DNA of 64,000 bases from Cichorium intybus (taxonomy: Eukaryota; Streptophyta; Magnoliopsida; Asterales; Asteraceae): NCBI GenBank assembly GCA_023525715.1, contig CM042016.1, forward strand, positions 66,340,882 to 66,404,881, written 5' to 3'. The notes below the pieces were generated by a model that saw only the letters and a program-made list of their open reading frames with translations, did not search any database and was not told the origin of the DNA. Shown one piece after another: positions 1 through 11,189 of the stretch (within the stretch, counting starts at the first letter, position 1; each line of letters begins with the position of its first letter). A program made the translations under genes and the position numbers.

Positions 1-2571
1 AGAAAAGATTATAGAAAAACCTAAGTTTCAAAGCTCAGCAACCATCTTTCCAGATCTCACTCAACCACCTCCGAGTGCTAGTACACTTGAAGCTTGGAAA
101 TTTCGGACGGCTGTCAATCAGCGAGCAAATTTAGTTGAACGTCTCTTAAAAACAATTTGAGCTTCGGAGCATCGAACTCCAAGCACTCTCAGACCTTGGT
201 CCCCCCTCAAAAACTGAGCATGAAGATATTAAGAAAGAACGCAGACGAATCAACAAAATCACCTTGGAAATCAACACTTATCTAAGCTCTGAACTCTGAA
301 AATTGGCAGACACATCTGTCTATCTATTTGACACTACCGAGAGAGATTGGGCCAAAATCGCTTCTTTAATCATTCCCCTTATTTGGGATAAATACATGGC
401 CCAAGGGCTTCAGAAAAAGAATTCTTCGGCAACCAAAACTGCTACTGATCAACCTGTTGAATCAGGTTCAAGACAAGTTTTCTCTGACACTCTATCCATG
501 TCAATCAAACAACATATTTTTGGAATTGACCAGGAGGTAGATAAGCCCTCCCTATCCAAGATACATGAAATTGATCTTAATGAGACCAACTCATCCTCAA
601 ACAAAGCTGAAACCGAAGTACCTCCATCACATCCACCTGTTCAAACCCGAGAAGATAAACTACTTCATCAGAAAGTCGATTCTCTGATTACCCTGGTCTC
701 CGAACTTAAAGCATCTCAGAACCAGGAGGCTCTAGTCAAGGAAGTTGCAGCACTCAAGACCAGGGTGGCTGAATTTGAAAAGAAGGAAATTTTTCTCCAC
801 TTGCACAATGAAGTCCAGAAGGCCCTCTCAACAGGCCTAACGGATATTGATGCCCACCGACAGAAAGATGCCACCAACATGATGAAAACAGCTCAGAAAA
901 TGTTAGATGAAGTTCAGAAATGTCAGCAGAACCTTTCTGAAGTCACTGAGACTGTGGATCTCAAAATTAATTCCTTCCACGAAAATCTGTCAAAATATCT
1001 TCATAGAGTAATTTCAGAAAATGAATCCCTCGAAAAACCCATCTTCTCTTGCTGCAACTGCTGACCAACACCCTCGGAAAGATTACAGACACCATGGATG
1101 GTCTAATTCAGCAGATAAAGCTTTGCACAAGTTTGAACATTGATTCCTGTGAACAGTTCAATGACGTTACCTCCAAGACCATTTCGGAGGAACTCAGCAA
1201 AATGGCTAAGGACGTAACTTCGAAGCTAGAGACCATTATGGGCCGCCTGCCTGTGCCCCCTTCCATTTCTGAAGGAGCCCCACGAGGGGGAAAGGTGGTT
1301 AGAGAAGGTGATGAAGAGAAAGAGAAAGTGAAAGAAAAAGGTTATGCCCATGTTGGTGAGGGCAAAGCATCAGAGAATGAACCTTCTGGTGATCAAGGTG
1401 ATCAAGAAAAAAAATCCACCCATGAATCAATTCTTGAGGAAACTCTGAAGGAAATACTGAAAACTCCAACTCCTCCTCCCTCTCCTCCGAAAATTACATC
1501 CCCACCGATCCAAATCCCAATCCATACAGAAGATGCAAATCTTCTGTATTCCCCTAATCAAAGATTCAGATCCTCCCGCCCTCAAAACTCAAAAAGACGA
1601 TTACTTTAATGTCAGAGCAAATCTGTTTGCTAAGAAATTCAATGAAGACTCCGAACCAAACTCAGCTGCCATCGATCCAACCCAAGCTGGTCCAAGTGGT
1701 CCCAGCAAACCAGATTTTTCAAAGCTTTTCCAATTCCGGCATTTAACTGATTCAGACTTCAAGCCACATAAATCATTTTCTCCTCCTCCATCTCCCGCAC
1801 ACAACTGGGATGTCCCTTTGACCCAAATACGGACAAGTATGTATATACTTTGAATCTTACAGGCATTCTTGAACACAACAAAATTCTCGTAGTAAGGCTC
1901 AAACTTCAGAAGTTTTTGGACAAATACACCCAACCTAAAGCTCATACTTGGTCCAATGAGCCAATCACTTCAGTAACAAGTGTGAAGAGAAGAACTTTTG
2001 AAAAATCAAACTATTACGAGTATGAGCTTGTCAGAAACAACAACTACAATCAGAAGATTCTAATAACAGAAGCAGACTTCAGAAGGATGAATCCAACTGA
2101 CATTTACTCGATTGTCATGAAGTTAACTTCAAAAGCTGAGAAGAACAAAGATGCTATAGAAGCTTACGTTGTTGCAAGGCGATTTCTGCATTGCCTTCTA
2201 GAAGAATTCTGCACTGCTGATGGTGAGATGTTCAAACTGGTGAAGAGGCACCCTGATGAACAATATCAAGAGCTAGTAGATCTTTCTATGCCTGAGGTCT
2301 GAGATATCTGGAAGAAAGAAGCCACCAAGGATCCCATGCTCGGATTGGAGTCTAAAGATTCAGCATGAAAAGGGTATTTTCTCTTCCTCCGAGCAGAACA
2401 GATTAGAAGAGTCCCAAGTGCGATGTTGAAAAGTACATTGAAGCGATAAAGAAATCATCTCACTCAGACCCGGAAGCTAAAAAGGAATTGCTGATGAGAA
2501 TGGAGTGGATGCTAGGAGTCAGAAAGTTTTGGTTGTACGCTTGCAGACAGGGAGTTCTAGATAAGGCTTGA
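1..2571 (+). pseudogene. 3' accessory ORF of a Sirevirus-like Copia element, copy A (C-terminal part)
   Basis: Degraded coding region entered from the left edge. Open stretches at 303-1064, 1049-1609, 1533-1853 and 1850-2302 lie in two alternating frames and match, in order, the C-terminal half of copy C at 32.3-34.8 kb. Shared landmarks are EGAPRGGKV (EGAPGGGKV in C), a proline-serine run followed by YSPN, KSNYYEYEL, ITEADFRR and RKFW. The apparent start at 303 is not a real start, because homology continues upstream through a TGA near 296. The product would be an acidic, proline-rich, coiled-coil protein of unknown function. It has at least three frame changes and one stop, so it is a pseudogene. 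It ends just before a polypurine tract and LTR, as expected for a 3' ORF. Confidence 0.7.
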
Positions 2572-2604
2572 AGAAATGAAAGATCAAATCCCTCAGTTGG
2601 TCAC

Positions 2605-2617
2605 CGAAGGGGGAATT
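2605..2617 (+). other. Polypurine tract of copy A
   Basis: GAAGGGGGAATTC lies directly after the accessory ORF. The same position in copy C (34816-34831) reads GAATGGGGAATTG, followed by the LTR start TG. In copy A the LTR would start with TC instead of TG, a likely point mutation. Confidence 0.55.
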
Positions 2618-2870
2618 CTTAGTGCTTGGAAGGAGTCGTTGACCAACTCGGAGCTTGAGTGTGTTTGTGCTTGGATAGTTGTGTTAATTAAACTCTTGAT
2701 GGAATGTTTTGGATAGCATGTTTGTTAGAATGTTTTGTTTTAAGTGTTGATTATGAAAAACAATAGTCTTGTGTGGAATATGTATGTTCTGAATGTTATT
2801 AATGAATATGCATGCTTCTGAATCTCTTAGTTTATATCTATACCATATATAAACCATATATAACTTACAA
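2616..2870 (+). repeat. 3' LTR of copy A, first piece
   Basis: Matches the start of the copy C LTR (34830 onward) through shared blocks such as GTCGTTGACCAACT and TTATTAATGAATATG. The match stops at about 2830-2870 and resumes at 6666, so the LTR was split by an insertion. The exact break is uncertain. Confidence 0.55.
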
Positions 2871-2949
2871 GTATTCTAATGCATAAAGTCTTAAATTTAA
2901 GACATTTTGTACAAGGAGATCAATGCATGAAAAAATTACACGGCATTCT

Positions 2950-4780
2950 CTAAAATGAGCGGGCTGTTCAAAATTTTGGAGCATCTGTTCAAAATTTGAA
3001 ACCTAAAAAGCAAACCCGTCCCGTCCGTCATTATTCCCTTTCTGTATTTCCCTAAAAAGCGGACCACCACCCTATCTCTCATTCCTCCCTTTCTGTATTT
3101 CCTAAAAAACGATCGTCACCGCCGCGAGCTACAACCATGAAACCATTGAGACCACCGATTTACAACGACACTACCATCGAACGCAGAAGAAGCTATTTCA
3201 AGTCACCAACGGGTGTTTGAAATCATAAATCGCTTCTTTTGTTGTTTCGAATTATCGTGTCTGTTGCCATTCACTCATTCAGTACTCTTAATCTACTTTT
3301 CCATTTTCCTTATCATCATTTGTTGCGTGTGGATTGAATTTGGTTACAAGGAGGCGAAGATGATTTGATTTTTATAGTTGATCTGAGCATCAGACTGGGG
3401 AAATGGTGAAAATTCAGCTCGTATCTTGGCGAGGCAACTCGGTTGACGTTTGAGAGGCGTTTCATGTAACGTTTATCTTTCAGATTGAAACTGTTGTTGC
3501 AGCCATGGCAGTGCCTGGCCCATTTTCCGATCGTAACAGATCTGAGCCCCAAATGTTACAAGAAATGGAATGTACTTTTATTTATTTGTTTATTACAAAA
3601 GAAAAGAGAAGAAGACGAAGGAAAATATGGAATCAAAACATGCATAGAGATTCCGGTTCGTTTCTTTCCACCGATGATTTTCATTCTCAAATTTTGTGTT
3701 GTCTAAAGGCTGTGACGATTGATTTCATATTGAAAATCCCAGACACGGCGGTGCCGGTGGTCGTAGGGTGGCGTATTCCGGATGTCTGTAGAAAGAAAAG
3801 GGAAGAATCAAGAATGTTCTTCTCTTTTTCATTTCTCCGGGCAACTGGTTTCGCAGCCATGGCTGTGACACCGCCGATTTTTGTATGAATAAAGGCGAAT
3901 CTGAGCCTTCTTCGTTTTTCTATGATTAAATTCATATACTTCCATGTTTACTGTACCAAATTTCTTGAAATTATAGCTGTCTATCCGGTTTACATGTATT
4001 CGGGCTTTAGACTTCGTTTAAAACTATGTATAATGTTTCATGTATTTTCCCAGTTGGTAGGCAAATTATGTGATTGAAGAGATTGCTATAACTGGGTAGA
4101 CTACTCTCCATCCCATTTCTGTACAGAGAAACGTAAATCGGGTTTGTATCTTATTCCCCTTTTATCGATACACCTCATATCTCACCATCTCCCCATTTCT
4201 TTTAGTTGTTTGTGGTTAAAGTTTAACGTGTTTGATTTTTGGAGAATTCCTAGCCTTTGTAATGGAATACTGGAACATGCACACCAAGTGTTCGACCAAA
4301 TGTCTGAATGAGCATAGCCTAACCTTTGGCTTTGTATTTGATTTGGAATTGATTTATCTGATTTCATTTTCGTATTTTGATATTTGGTTTCACCATTTTG
4401 AAATACATATGACTTGGTTAAAAGTATTAATCTTGATTTGTTGATTTTGTAGTGTCAGGGCATGTTTAAAAGCACCAAAAAGTCATAAACTTTTTTTCCT
4501 TCACAATTTTTTATTAGCAACGTTTGTGTTTGCAGACAAGAAATGGAGTTGTGCAGGTGGAAGGTTGGAAGCTTTGAAATGGAATTGAGAACTAAAGCCT
4601 AAAGGTAATGGTGGTTTCATCTCTTTAGAGACTATAGGCTATTGTCGATAAGTGAAAATGGAGTGGGTTTGTAGAAAACAAGAAATGTGTTTAATAAATA
4701 TGGAAATATAGAAGTATTGTTTGATTGTTATTATTATTATTATTATATTAAATAGATGTTGACCCTTCAACATATATAAA
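2950..4780 (+). other. Gene-like but non-coding stretch inside the insertion
   Basis: This stretch is less AT-rich than its surroundings, with CCGCCG-rich parts near 3110-3150 and 3740-3860. A segment with CCCTTTCTGTATTTCC is duplicated at about 3038 and 3090. A GCAGCCATGGC context occurs twice (about 3499 and 3855). Open frames here are short and have no recognisable domain. It may be a captured 5' UTR or intron fragment, as Helitrons often carry, but the source gene is not identifiable. Confidence 0.25.
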
Positions 4781-5253
4781 ACAACCCAAATATGGTTTTA
4801 TGCAATATTGAATGGATCTACCATTATTTTCGTAATACTTATCAGTGCATGATATTATGAATATAAGATGTTAATTTTAAAAATATGTTGATGTGTGCTT
4901 GGCAAGAAGAACAAGGGGTGATCCAAGTGAAAATGGATATATTTGAAGTGAAACAAGATTTGAATCCTAAACATTTGACTGAAAAACACTTTCAGCAAAT
5001 TCTTGATACCAATAGCCTACTTGTCAAAAGAATACGGAATTAACTTGCTCTGAAAAAAGAGGGGAACAACTAGACTATTCATTTATGCGATAATGTTTCT
5101 ACAAAGATTCTTTTTTCATTTTAGAATATTGGATACTAGAAAAAGCTTCAAGTTGGTTTCGTTTTTCTGATCTAAACTTATACATCTTCACAATTTGTTT
5201 TATTTTTAGGTTAAATTAATGGCTAATGAAAAGAAATAGGAAACTAAAGTCTG

Positions 5254-5640
5254 TTATTTCAAAATTTTTGAATAATTTGAAAAGTCTAAAAATTTTAATA
5301 ATTTTGAAAAGTTTGAATAATTTAAAATTTTCGAAATTTGAAAATTTTGAATAATTCGAAATTTTTGAAATTTCGGAAATTTGAAAAATTTGAAAAGTTT
5401 GAAAATTTTAAAATTTAATAATTTTAAAAGTTTGAAGATTTTGAATAATTTGAAAAGTTTAAAATTTTGAAAATTTGAAAAATTTGAATAATTTGAAAAT
5501 TCTGAAAATTTGAATAATTTTGAAATTTTTTTGAACAATTTGAAAAGTTTGAAAATTTGAAAATTTGAAAAGTTTTAAAATTAAATAATCTTAAAATTTT
5601 GAATAATTTGAAAAGTTTGAAAAGTCTGAAAATTCGAATG
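5254..5640. repeat. Degenerate low-complexity array of TTTGAAAA-type units
   Basis: About 390 bp built almost only from TTTGAAAA, TTTGAATAA and TTTTAAAA words without a constant period. The open frame across it (F, K, L, N and I only) is a composition artefact. Confidence 0.75.
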
Positions 5641-5689
5641 AGCCTGCTAATAGAAATTAGTCGACGCTGGAAATTATTTGTCGAATAAA

Positions 5690-5728
5690 ACTATACGCCG
5701 CCGCCGCAACACGCGGGTATGCCACTAG
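5690..5728 (+). mobile_element. Second Helitron-like 3' terminus
   Basis: ACGCGGGTATGCCACTAG preceded by GCCGCCGCC resembles the terminus at 6540-6573. The base after CTAG is A rather than T, so this end is weaker or has been altered. It suggests nested or truncated Helitrons. Confidence 0.35.
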
Positions 5729-6539
5729 AAAAAGGCAATTGAAAATCCAAAAGAGATTTCATCAAAGTTTTCCCAAGAAAATCCAAAACCAGAAGTCTCA
5801 ATTATGGTTTTCAAACAATTTATGAATCAAGATAACGAAGGGGGTTCTTGGTCAAAATTTTAGTACCACGATCAACTTTAATCTGTTTGACAATTAACGT
5901 TATTTTGTTGTCTTTTGGTTTGAGTTGATAAGTGACAAAATGTTATCGTCAAAGATAATAATTGTGACGAAATTTGGGTTGATTCGTTTAAAACATATTT
6001 TGTCTATTTTTTTACAAATAGTTTGCAATAAGATTTATTGTTAGTCTTAAATGTTATATTATATTATATTGTTGAGAACGAAATATTCATATATTGGTTT
6101 TATAAGATATTAAACTTATGATAGTAATAACAAACAAAGATAATTGAAAAAGATACTTGTATTGTGTAATCCGATTCAAGTTAATATAATCAATTAATTT
6201 TTGGATCAACTGATAATATCCAACATCTAATGACAATTCGACCAAAACGTTTATTTTTCACAAAACATACCGGCTTAAATGTGAAAAAAAGACTTTCAAA
6301 CTGTTTGCCTTCAATCATTTGACACATTCAATGTTATTTGAAAAATGCTTTGGAAAGAAAATAGTTCTTCAAAGCTTGCCGAATGAAAACTAATAGACAA
6401 AAACAACACCTTCCGACCTCTCGTCCGTCGTGTTGCACGAATATGCAAAAAACATCGATATACATGGAATATTAACCAATAACAATTGGCAAAAAGGCAA
6501 ATAATCATCGTCCGACAACTATTTAGCGGAGCGAACAAT

Positions 6540-6572
6540 TTGCCGCCGCCGCATTGCGCGGGTACGCAGCTA

Positions 6573-6573
<1 letters not shown>
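6540..6573 (+). mobile_element. Helitron-like 3' terminus adjoining (TA)n
   Basis: The end has a CCGC/GCGG mini-hairpin, the GCGGGTACGCAG box and CTAG, followed by T of a (TA)n tract. An almost identical end in reverse orientation is found at 46794-46825, also touching a (TA)n tract, so this is a repeated terminus and not a chance match. Confidence 0.5.

Positions 6574-6665
<92 letters not shown>
6574..6665. repeat. (TA)n microsatellite
   Basis: About 46 uninterrupted TA units lie between the Helitron-like end and the resumed LTR A sequence. Apparent poly-YI reading frames here are artefacts. Confidence 0.95.
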
Positions 6666-6667
<2 letters not shown>

Positions 6668-7107
6668 GAAATCCAGTCTTGGATTTCGGAACCTTGCAAA
6701 AGAAAGATTTCAAAAGACATCTGGATCAGAAGTTCAGAAGATCAAACTTCAGAAGACATGAAAAGACTCGGAAGACCAGTTCGGAAGATCATGTTCCAAA
6801 CTCATTCAGAAGAATGCTCAAGATCATGTTCGAATTTACTTGAATCCGAAATATCAAGACACCGAAATCCACTCAGGATTTCTGATCAGCAACCCTTAGT
6901 AACTTCTGAAGACTATTGTACTTAAACAATCTACATTGAAGACTAGAGACTGAAGTTAAAGATAAGACAAAATAGATAAGCACTTCTAGTTATAGGAATT
7001 GATTAGACTAGATCAGGCGTGGCCTTTTAGAAGCGTGTTTGTGTACATTTTATATTAGTTTATTCTAGATAAGCCACCCTAGTCTGACATTGTATTATTT
7101 TAATGTT
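6666..7107 (+). repeat. 3' LTR of copy A, second piece
   Basis: Resembles 35041-35430 of the copy C LTR: a CGAAAT..GGATTTCGG pair, AGACAAAAGATAAG-like blocks and a shared GTCTGACATTGTA box (GTCTGACTTTGTA in C). It stops abruptly where the minus-strand accessory ORF of copy B begins, so the LTR 3' end is missing. Confidence 0.5.
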
Positions 7108-7216
7108 TGGCTAATTTAGCTACCTCCGAAATCTCAACCTCTTCGTCCACATCATCTTCACCGATCTTCTTTTTCTTTCGTTTCGAAGGACCGGAGGTTG
7201 TGTCACCAATATTCAT
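7100..7216 (-). CDS. Short basic-acidic reading frame downstream of accessory ORF B
   Basis: A 38-residue frame with a nuclear-signal-like run (SKRKKKK) followed by an acidic tract (GEDDVDEEVE). It is out of frame with the main accessory ORF, which stops at 7224. It may be the continuation of that ORF after a frameshift, cut off by the junction with LTR A. An independent gene is unlikely. Confidence 0.2.
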   Translation of the reverse strand: MNIGDTTSGPSKRKKKKIGEDDVDEEVEISEVAKLAKH

Positions 7217-7223
7217 TCTCAAA

Positions 7224-9650
7224 TCAATCTGATTTTGGTTTTTGAATATCATCAGCAGACTCTTCAGTCCCTAGTTTCTTCACGTTGGTGACTCTTGAGA
7301 ATTTTGCTTGTTTGATGGGACTCTCAGTGGTCTTTTTCGAACCATCTCCCTGATCTACTTTGGAGACGTCCGAGACATTGTCATATACATCGTCCTTTTC
7401 CTTCTCCTTTTTCTTTTCTTTGAGTTTGTCAGACTCATTATCGTTGTTTGGATCGGTTTCATCCTTTGTGTTCTCGTCTCCCCCTTGTTTTGGAATGGCA
7501 ACGTCTTCCGAAATACCCTGTATTTTGCTGAGCAAAAGGAGAACTAGATGAAGTTTGTTCGTGATGTGACCACGATTATAAGGAGTGAGGACCGGATCCT
7601 CTTCTTCTACCAGGCGACGAATGTAAGTGTCGATTTTGGTTACACAGCTCCGAACGGCCTGAGTTTGCGAAACAGCAGATGACAGAACTTCTGTAGTATG
7701 TTTGAGCTTGGCTTTTAAAAGTTGGATCTTTGTAGTTTTGGAAGCCAAACGATCCGTGACTTCATTTTCCATGGCGAGATCATCGCGCAGTTTTTCAACC
7801 TTGGATTCAAGAGAGGAAGCCAGTTCGGAATTTTGTTTCTATAGATCAGAACGAAGAGTGGCGAGAGCTTCTTTTTCCACCTTAGTCATTTTGTCTGCAA
7901 ACCCTTGAATAACCTTAGTCATTTTGTCATTGTTGGACTGATTGGAGTCTCGGAAATCTTGCATAAACTGTAGAACGTCAGTCTCCACCCCACCAATCTT
8001 CGTGGCAGTGTCGTCCATATTGGTTTTCAATTTCTCCATCGCAGAGGAGAAGTCTTTCATGATCTTGACATTGGCAGAGATCAATGTCTCGACATGAGTA
8101 TTGTGAGTTTCCAACTGGGTTTGCCAGTCAGAAGTCGAAGGACCCTGGTTTGTTTGAAGAAGCTTGTCCAGCTTAGCGGACAGTTCCTGGAATTGCTCCT
8201 GAGTCATTGGAACGGTTGGTTCAGAAGCGGTGAAGTGTACATTGAAAGGTGACTCAATGTAATCAGCCATATCATCCTGATCGTCGTAAATCAGGACATC
8301 TTCATCTTCTTGTTCGGAAGTGGGGTCTGGAAATTTTGGAGAGGCATGAGTAGAGTGCTCAAGGGTTGGGGATTTACAAGGTTGCAAAGTAGGAGGTGGT
8401 GATTTTGGTGGAGGCGATTTTGGTGGTGGTGAGTTGGGTGGGGTTGGTTGGTGTGGTGGTGAGTTGGGTGGGGTTGGTTTGTGTGGTGGAGATTTGGGGT
8501 TTTGAGGAGGTGTGGGTTTCGGAGTTGGTTCAGGAGTTGGAGTAGGAGGCCTTTGAAATGTGTCTACGATAGGCTCTCCTTCTTCGTTGTCATCCATTTC
8601 ATCCTCTAAGGGATGTGTGACATGTTGATCATCTTCCGAGTGATGTGTCAGGACAAGTTTCCGAAGCCTTCTGGAATGCTTAGACGGATTTTCTGTGTCG
8701 GAAGCGGCACCCCTTCCCTTCCTTTTGACTATCTTCTTCGGATTTTCTAGCTTGTCAAAAGCTAGCTGTTGCTTTTCATCGAGATTACGAACAACAAAGC
8801 GTGTCTTTTTGCAATAGTCAACAACGCATTTGATGTCGTTTGGAACACGACTGATCATGGCCATGGGAATTGTGTCAATAAATTCGAAATCCTCCGCTTT
8901 GGTTGTAACGAAGGTCGCAGTCGGTAAGGTCGGAATGACGGCCATTACAGAGTCAGTCATGACATGAATGTCATGCTTCTCGATTGTTCCGTGAACAACA
9001 AGGGACCAAAACCGAGCACAGGAGATCTCTGTGTGTCTGTGTTTGTAATTGACACTGTCCACAAACTGACTCCAAAGGATGGAGCCATAGTCGAGATTGA
9101 TATCATGATAGAGACCGTAGAAGAAGGAATAGAAAAGCTTACTTGCACTGTCAGAACCGGTTATTTGCTCCGAAAAGCTCTTGAAGAGTATTGTGAAGAG
9201 TGCATTCCAGTGAGGAGGTAAACCCTTCTTCGCGAATTTCGACAGTTGAGTAATGTCGCCCTTGTTTCCCATCTGGTAAATCAGATGAGGCAAAGTGACG
9301 GGTTGAAGAGACTCTGGATCAACCAAATCGTTGTTGTCTGTAAACCCTAGAAGTTTACCAAATCTTGATTTTGATATCTTCGTCTTCACCGACCCAACTT
9401 CAAAAGTGACTGTCTCCTCCGCTTTGTTGTAAAAGGCGGTGGAGTAGGCGGCAGAGAGAAGAGAAATAGGGACCGATGCCGATGCAGTCAAAGCCTTTGA
9501 AATTCTTGAATATTTCAGGCACTCGATCATTGGGCGAATTGATTCGCTGTAATGAGAAGAATTGAGATCAATGACCAAGTTCTGGTTTGCCTTGATCTTT
9601 AACATCAGTGTTGAAGAAGTATTGTCGTTTGCGGAGGAAGAGCCGGCCAT
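7224..9650 (-). CDS. 3' accessory ORF of Sirevirus-like element, copy B (single internal TAG)
   Basis: Function unknown. The frame is open for 808 codons except for one TAG at 7839-7841, which splits it into 603 residues plus a tail of about 205 residues in the same frame. Residues 1-290 are globular, with a conserved core (FGKLLGF, LPPHWNALF, SCARFWS). Residues 305-331 are basic and nuclear-signal-like (KRKGRG, HSRRLRK), 340-360 are acidic, 367-430 are proline-rich (TPPNSPP, KSPPPKSPPP) and 480 onward is coiled coil. It lies downstream of RNase H on the same strand, as 3' extra ORFs do in Sireviruses. The start at 9650 is chosen because a TATA-like box and a pyrimidine-rich leader precede it by about 100 bp. 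Homologues are copy C (30508-34835) and, for the C-terminal part, copy A. Confidence 0.75.
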
Positions 9651-9747
9651 TGGAGAATTCTTTGAGAGAAAAGTTGCACTCGAGAAGATGAGCGTTCTTG
9701 AGAGAAAAGTGGCAGGTGCGTAGAAGAGAGAGAAGTCTTCAAGAAAT

Positions 9748-9759
9748 CCTTAAATATCC
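9748..9759 (-). promoter_or_regulatory. TATA-like box of accessory ORF B
   Basis: On the minus strand GGATATTTAAGG lies about 100 bp before the ATG. A CT-rich leader (ACTTCTCTCTCTTC) starts about 25 bp further on. Copy C has a corresponding TATA (30161-30170) and a CT-rich leader. Confidence 0.45.
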
Positions 9760-11118
9760 TTTGGGAAGTAACTTGGGAAGAGAAAATCCCAATAAAATCG
9801 ATTCAGTTTCCCAAAAACTCGCTTTATGATGATGAGTAGCCCCCAAGAGTCGCTTTATCAGGCGCGTGAAAAGCGAGAAATCAGCTATCATCAGAGTGAC
9901 GTTGTAACTGACATGTCTTGATGACCTCATTCAAAATTCAAAAAATAAACGCCTGATGAATCATATTGTCCAAGTCATCAATATAAAACCTTATCACAAG
10001 AGAACCAGAGTTAGAAAAATCAATAGCGATTTTTGTGCAAGAGTGTGCCAAAAAAATAAAGAAGTAAAACAATATATTTCTGGGGGATCTGTTATGTCGA
10101 AAGGACATGAAGGCAGATAGATCCCGGGCAACGATCTCTTCCTTCGGAATCAAGAGAGATTCAGAAGTGCTTTCGTGGTTTCCCGTTGAATTACGATCAA
10201 ATGATTGATAAGAATCATTGAAAGGCATCTTTTAAGGTCTAAGGTTTTGATTGGGTGGGTATAATTTTCTTTCGAATTCCGAAACGTGAGAAATGTCCGA
10301 AATCGGAAGAAAGTACTTGTTTGACCAGTGTAGTCATAAAAACAAGTAAGGGTAAGGAGAATTTTATCTGACTAAGAAAAATTTTGGAATCTCAAAAAAA
10401 ATAAAAATGGATCTTTGTGGATAGAAATAGCTTGGTTGATGCAAATTTCATAAAGATCACACAAAATAAAAGTTGTGATTTCCAATTGAGTCCGTCAATT
10501 CCATAGGGTGATCGGATTTTTGAGTTTCATTCGAAATGGTGGTGAAGACAATTCCGAAATCATGAACACAGATCTGGTGTAACCATCAGTTTTCAGTGGT
10601 AATGCTGAAAACCTTTATAAGGGTTACAGTTATATGGAGAGGTATTGTGTGGAGAAATAATAGATAGGTCAAGAAAGGTTGGTGAGTCTCACAGCGCATC
10701 ATGGTGAAAATCATATATCAAAATTGGTTTATATTTCCGAAATCATATATCAAAATTGGTTTATATTTCAATAATCATTGAATTTCGTTTTTGGTACTTA
10801 GAAAGGGAGGTAAGAAGAAGTCCATCAATGCAAAAGTTTCATGCGGAGCATAAGACCAAAAAAAACATATTTTTGGATTTTCAAAATGAAATAACAAAAA
10901 GAATGAAAAATAGAACGCGTGCTGAAGAATGCTGACGTAGACTCAGCCATCATGATGAAGCATTAATTTCTCAGGCGAAAAGGATGGAAACATCCAATCG
11001 TTTTTCCAATCAGCCGTCACAGTCTTAATGACATGTAATAATGGCTGCAGAATTCATCATTACTCCAAAAAGTATTTTAATATCTATAATTGGGAAGATG
11101 AAACGGTATGATCTGTGC
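9760..11118. other. Non-coding spacer between accessory ORF B and the Agenet gene
   Basis: No supported gene. Repeated TTCCGAAAT/TTCGGAA words are scattered through it. It presumably holds the upstream regions of two divergent units, accessory ORF B (minus) and the Agenet gene (plus). TGACG-containing boxes occur near 9897 and 10933. Confidence 0.5.
10709..10769. repeat. Tandem duplication, 32-bp period
   Basis: AATCATATATCAAAATTGG and the ten bases after it occur at 10709 and again at 10741 without a mismatch over 29 bp, a recent local duplication. Confidence 0.85.
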
Positions 11119-11129
11119 CTATAAAAAGG
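11119..11129 (+). promoter_or_regulatory. TATA box of the Agenet gene
   Basis: CTATAAAAAGG, a textbook plant TATA box, lies 60-70 bp upstream of the ATG at 11190. A likely start region CAAAACACACACC is about 30 bp downstream. Confidence 0.65.
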
Positions 11130-11189
11130 AACCAATGTTAGTAGTCAAAACACACACCCAAGTAAATTACCATCAGAAGATTTAGACAA

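Larger units (their letters stand above)
2871..6573 (+). mobile_element. Insertion splitting LTR A, ending in a Helitron-like 3' terminus
   Basis: About 3.7 kb separates the two halves of the copy A LTR. Its right end reads GCGCGGGTACGCAGCTAG followed by T, which fits a Helitron 3' end (short GC-rich hairpin, then CTRR, inserted between A and T). No Rep-helicase is encoded, so it would be non-autonomous. The 5' end (TC after A) was not located, and more than one insertion may be present because a second CTAG end sits at 5728. Confidence 0.4.

Noticed and set aside
3505..3888. 127-codon frame starting MAVPGP
   Set aside because: No domain, overlaps equally long frames on both strands, and codon pattern and context look like UTR or intron sequence.
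5254..5538. 94-codon minus-strand frame rich in F, K, L and N
   Set aside because: Low-complexity TTTGAAAA array; composition artefact with no conserved protein features.
7224..9650. Accessory ORF as a retroviral-type envelope protein
   Set aside because: No signal peptide, transmembrane segment or furin-like site is visible; the nuclear-signal-like, proline-rich and coiled-coil layout argues for another role.
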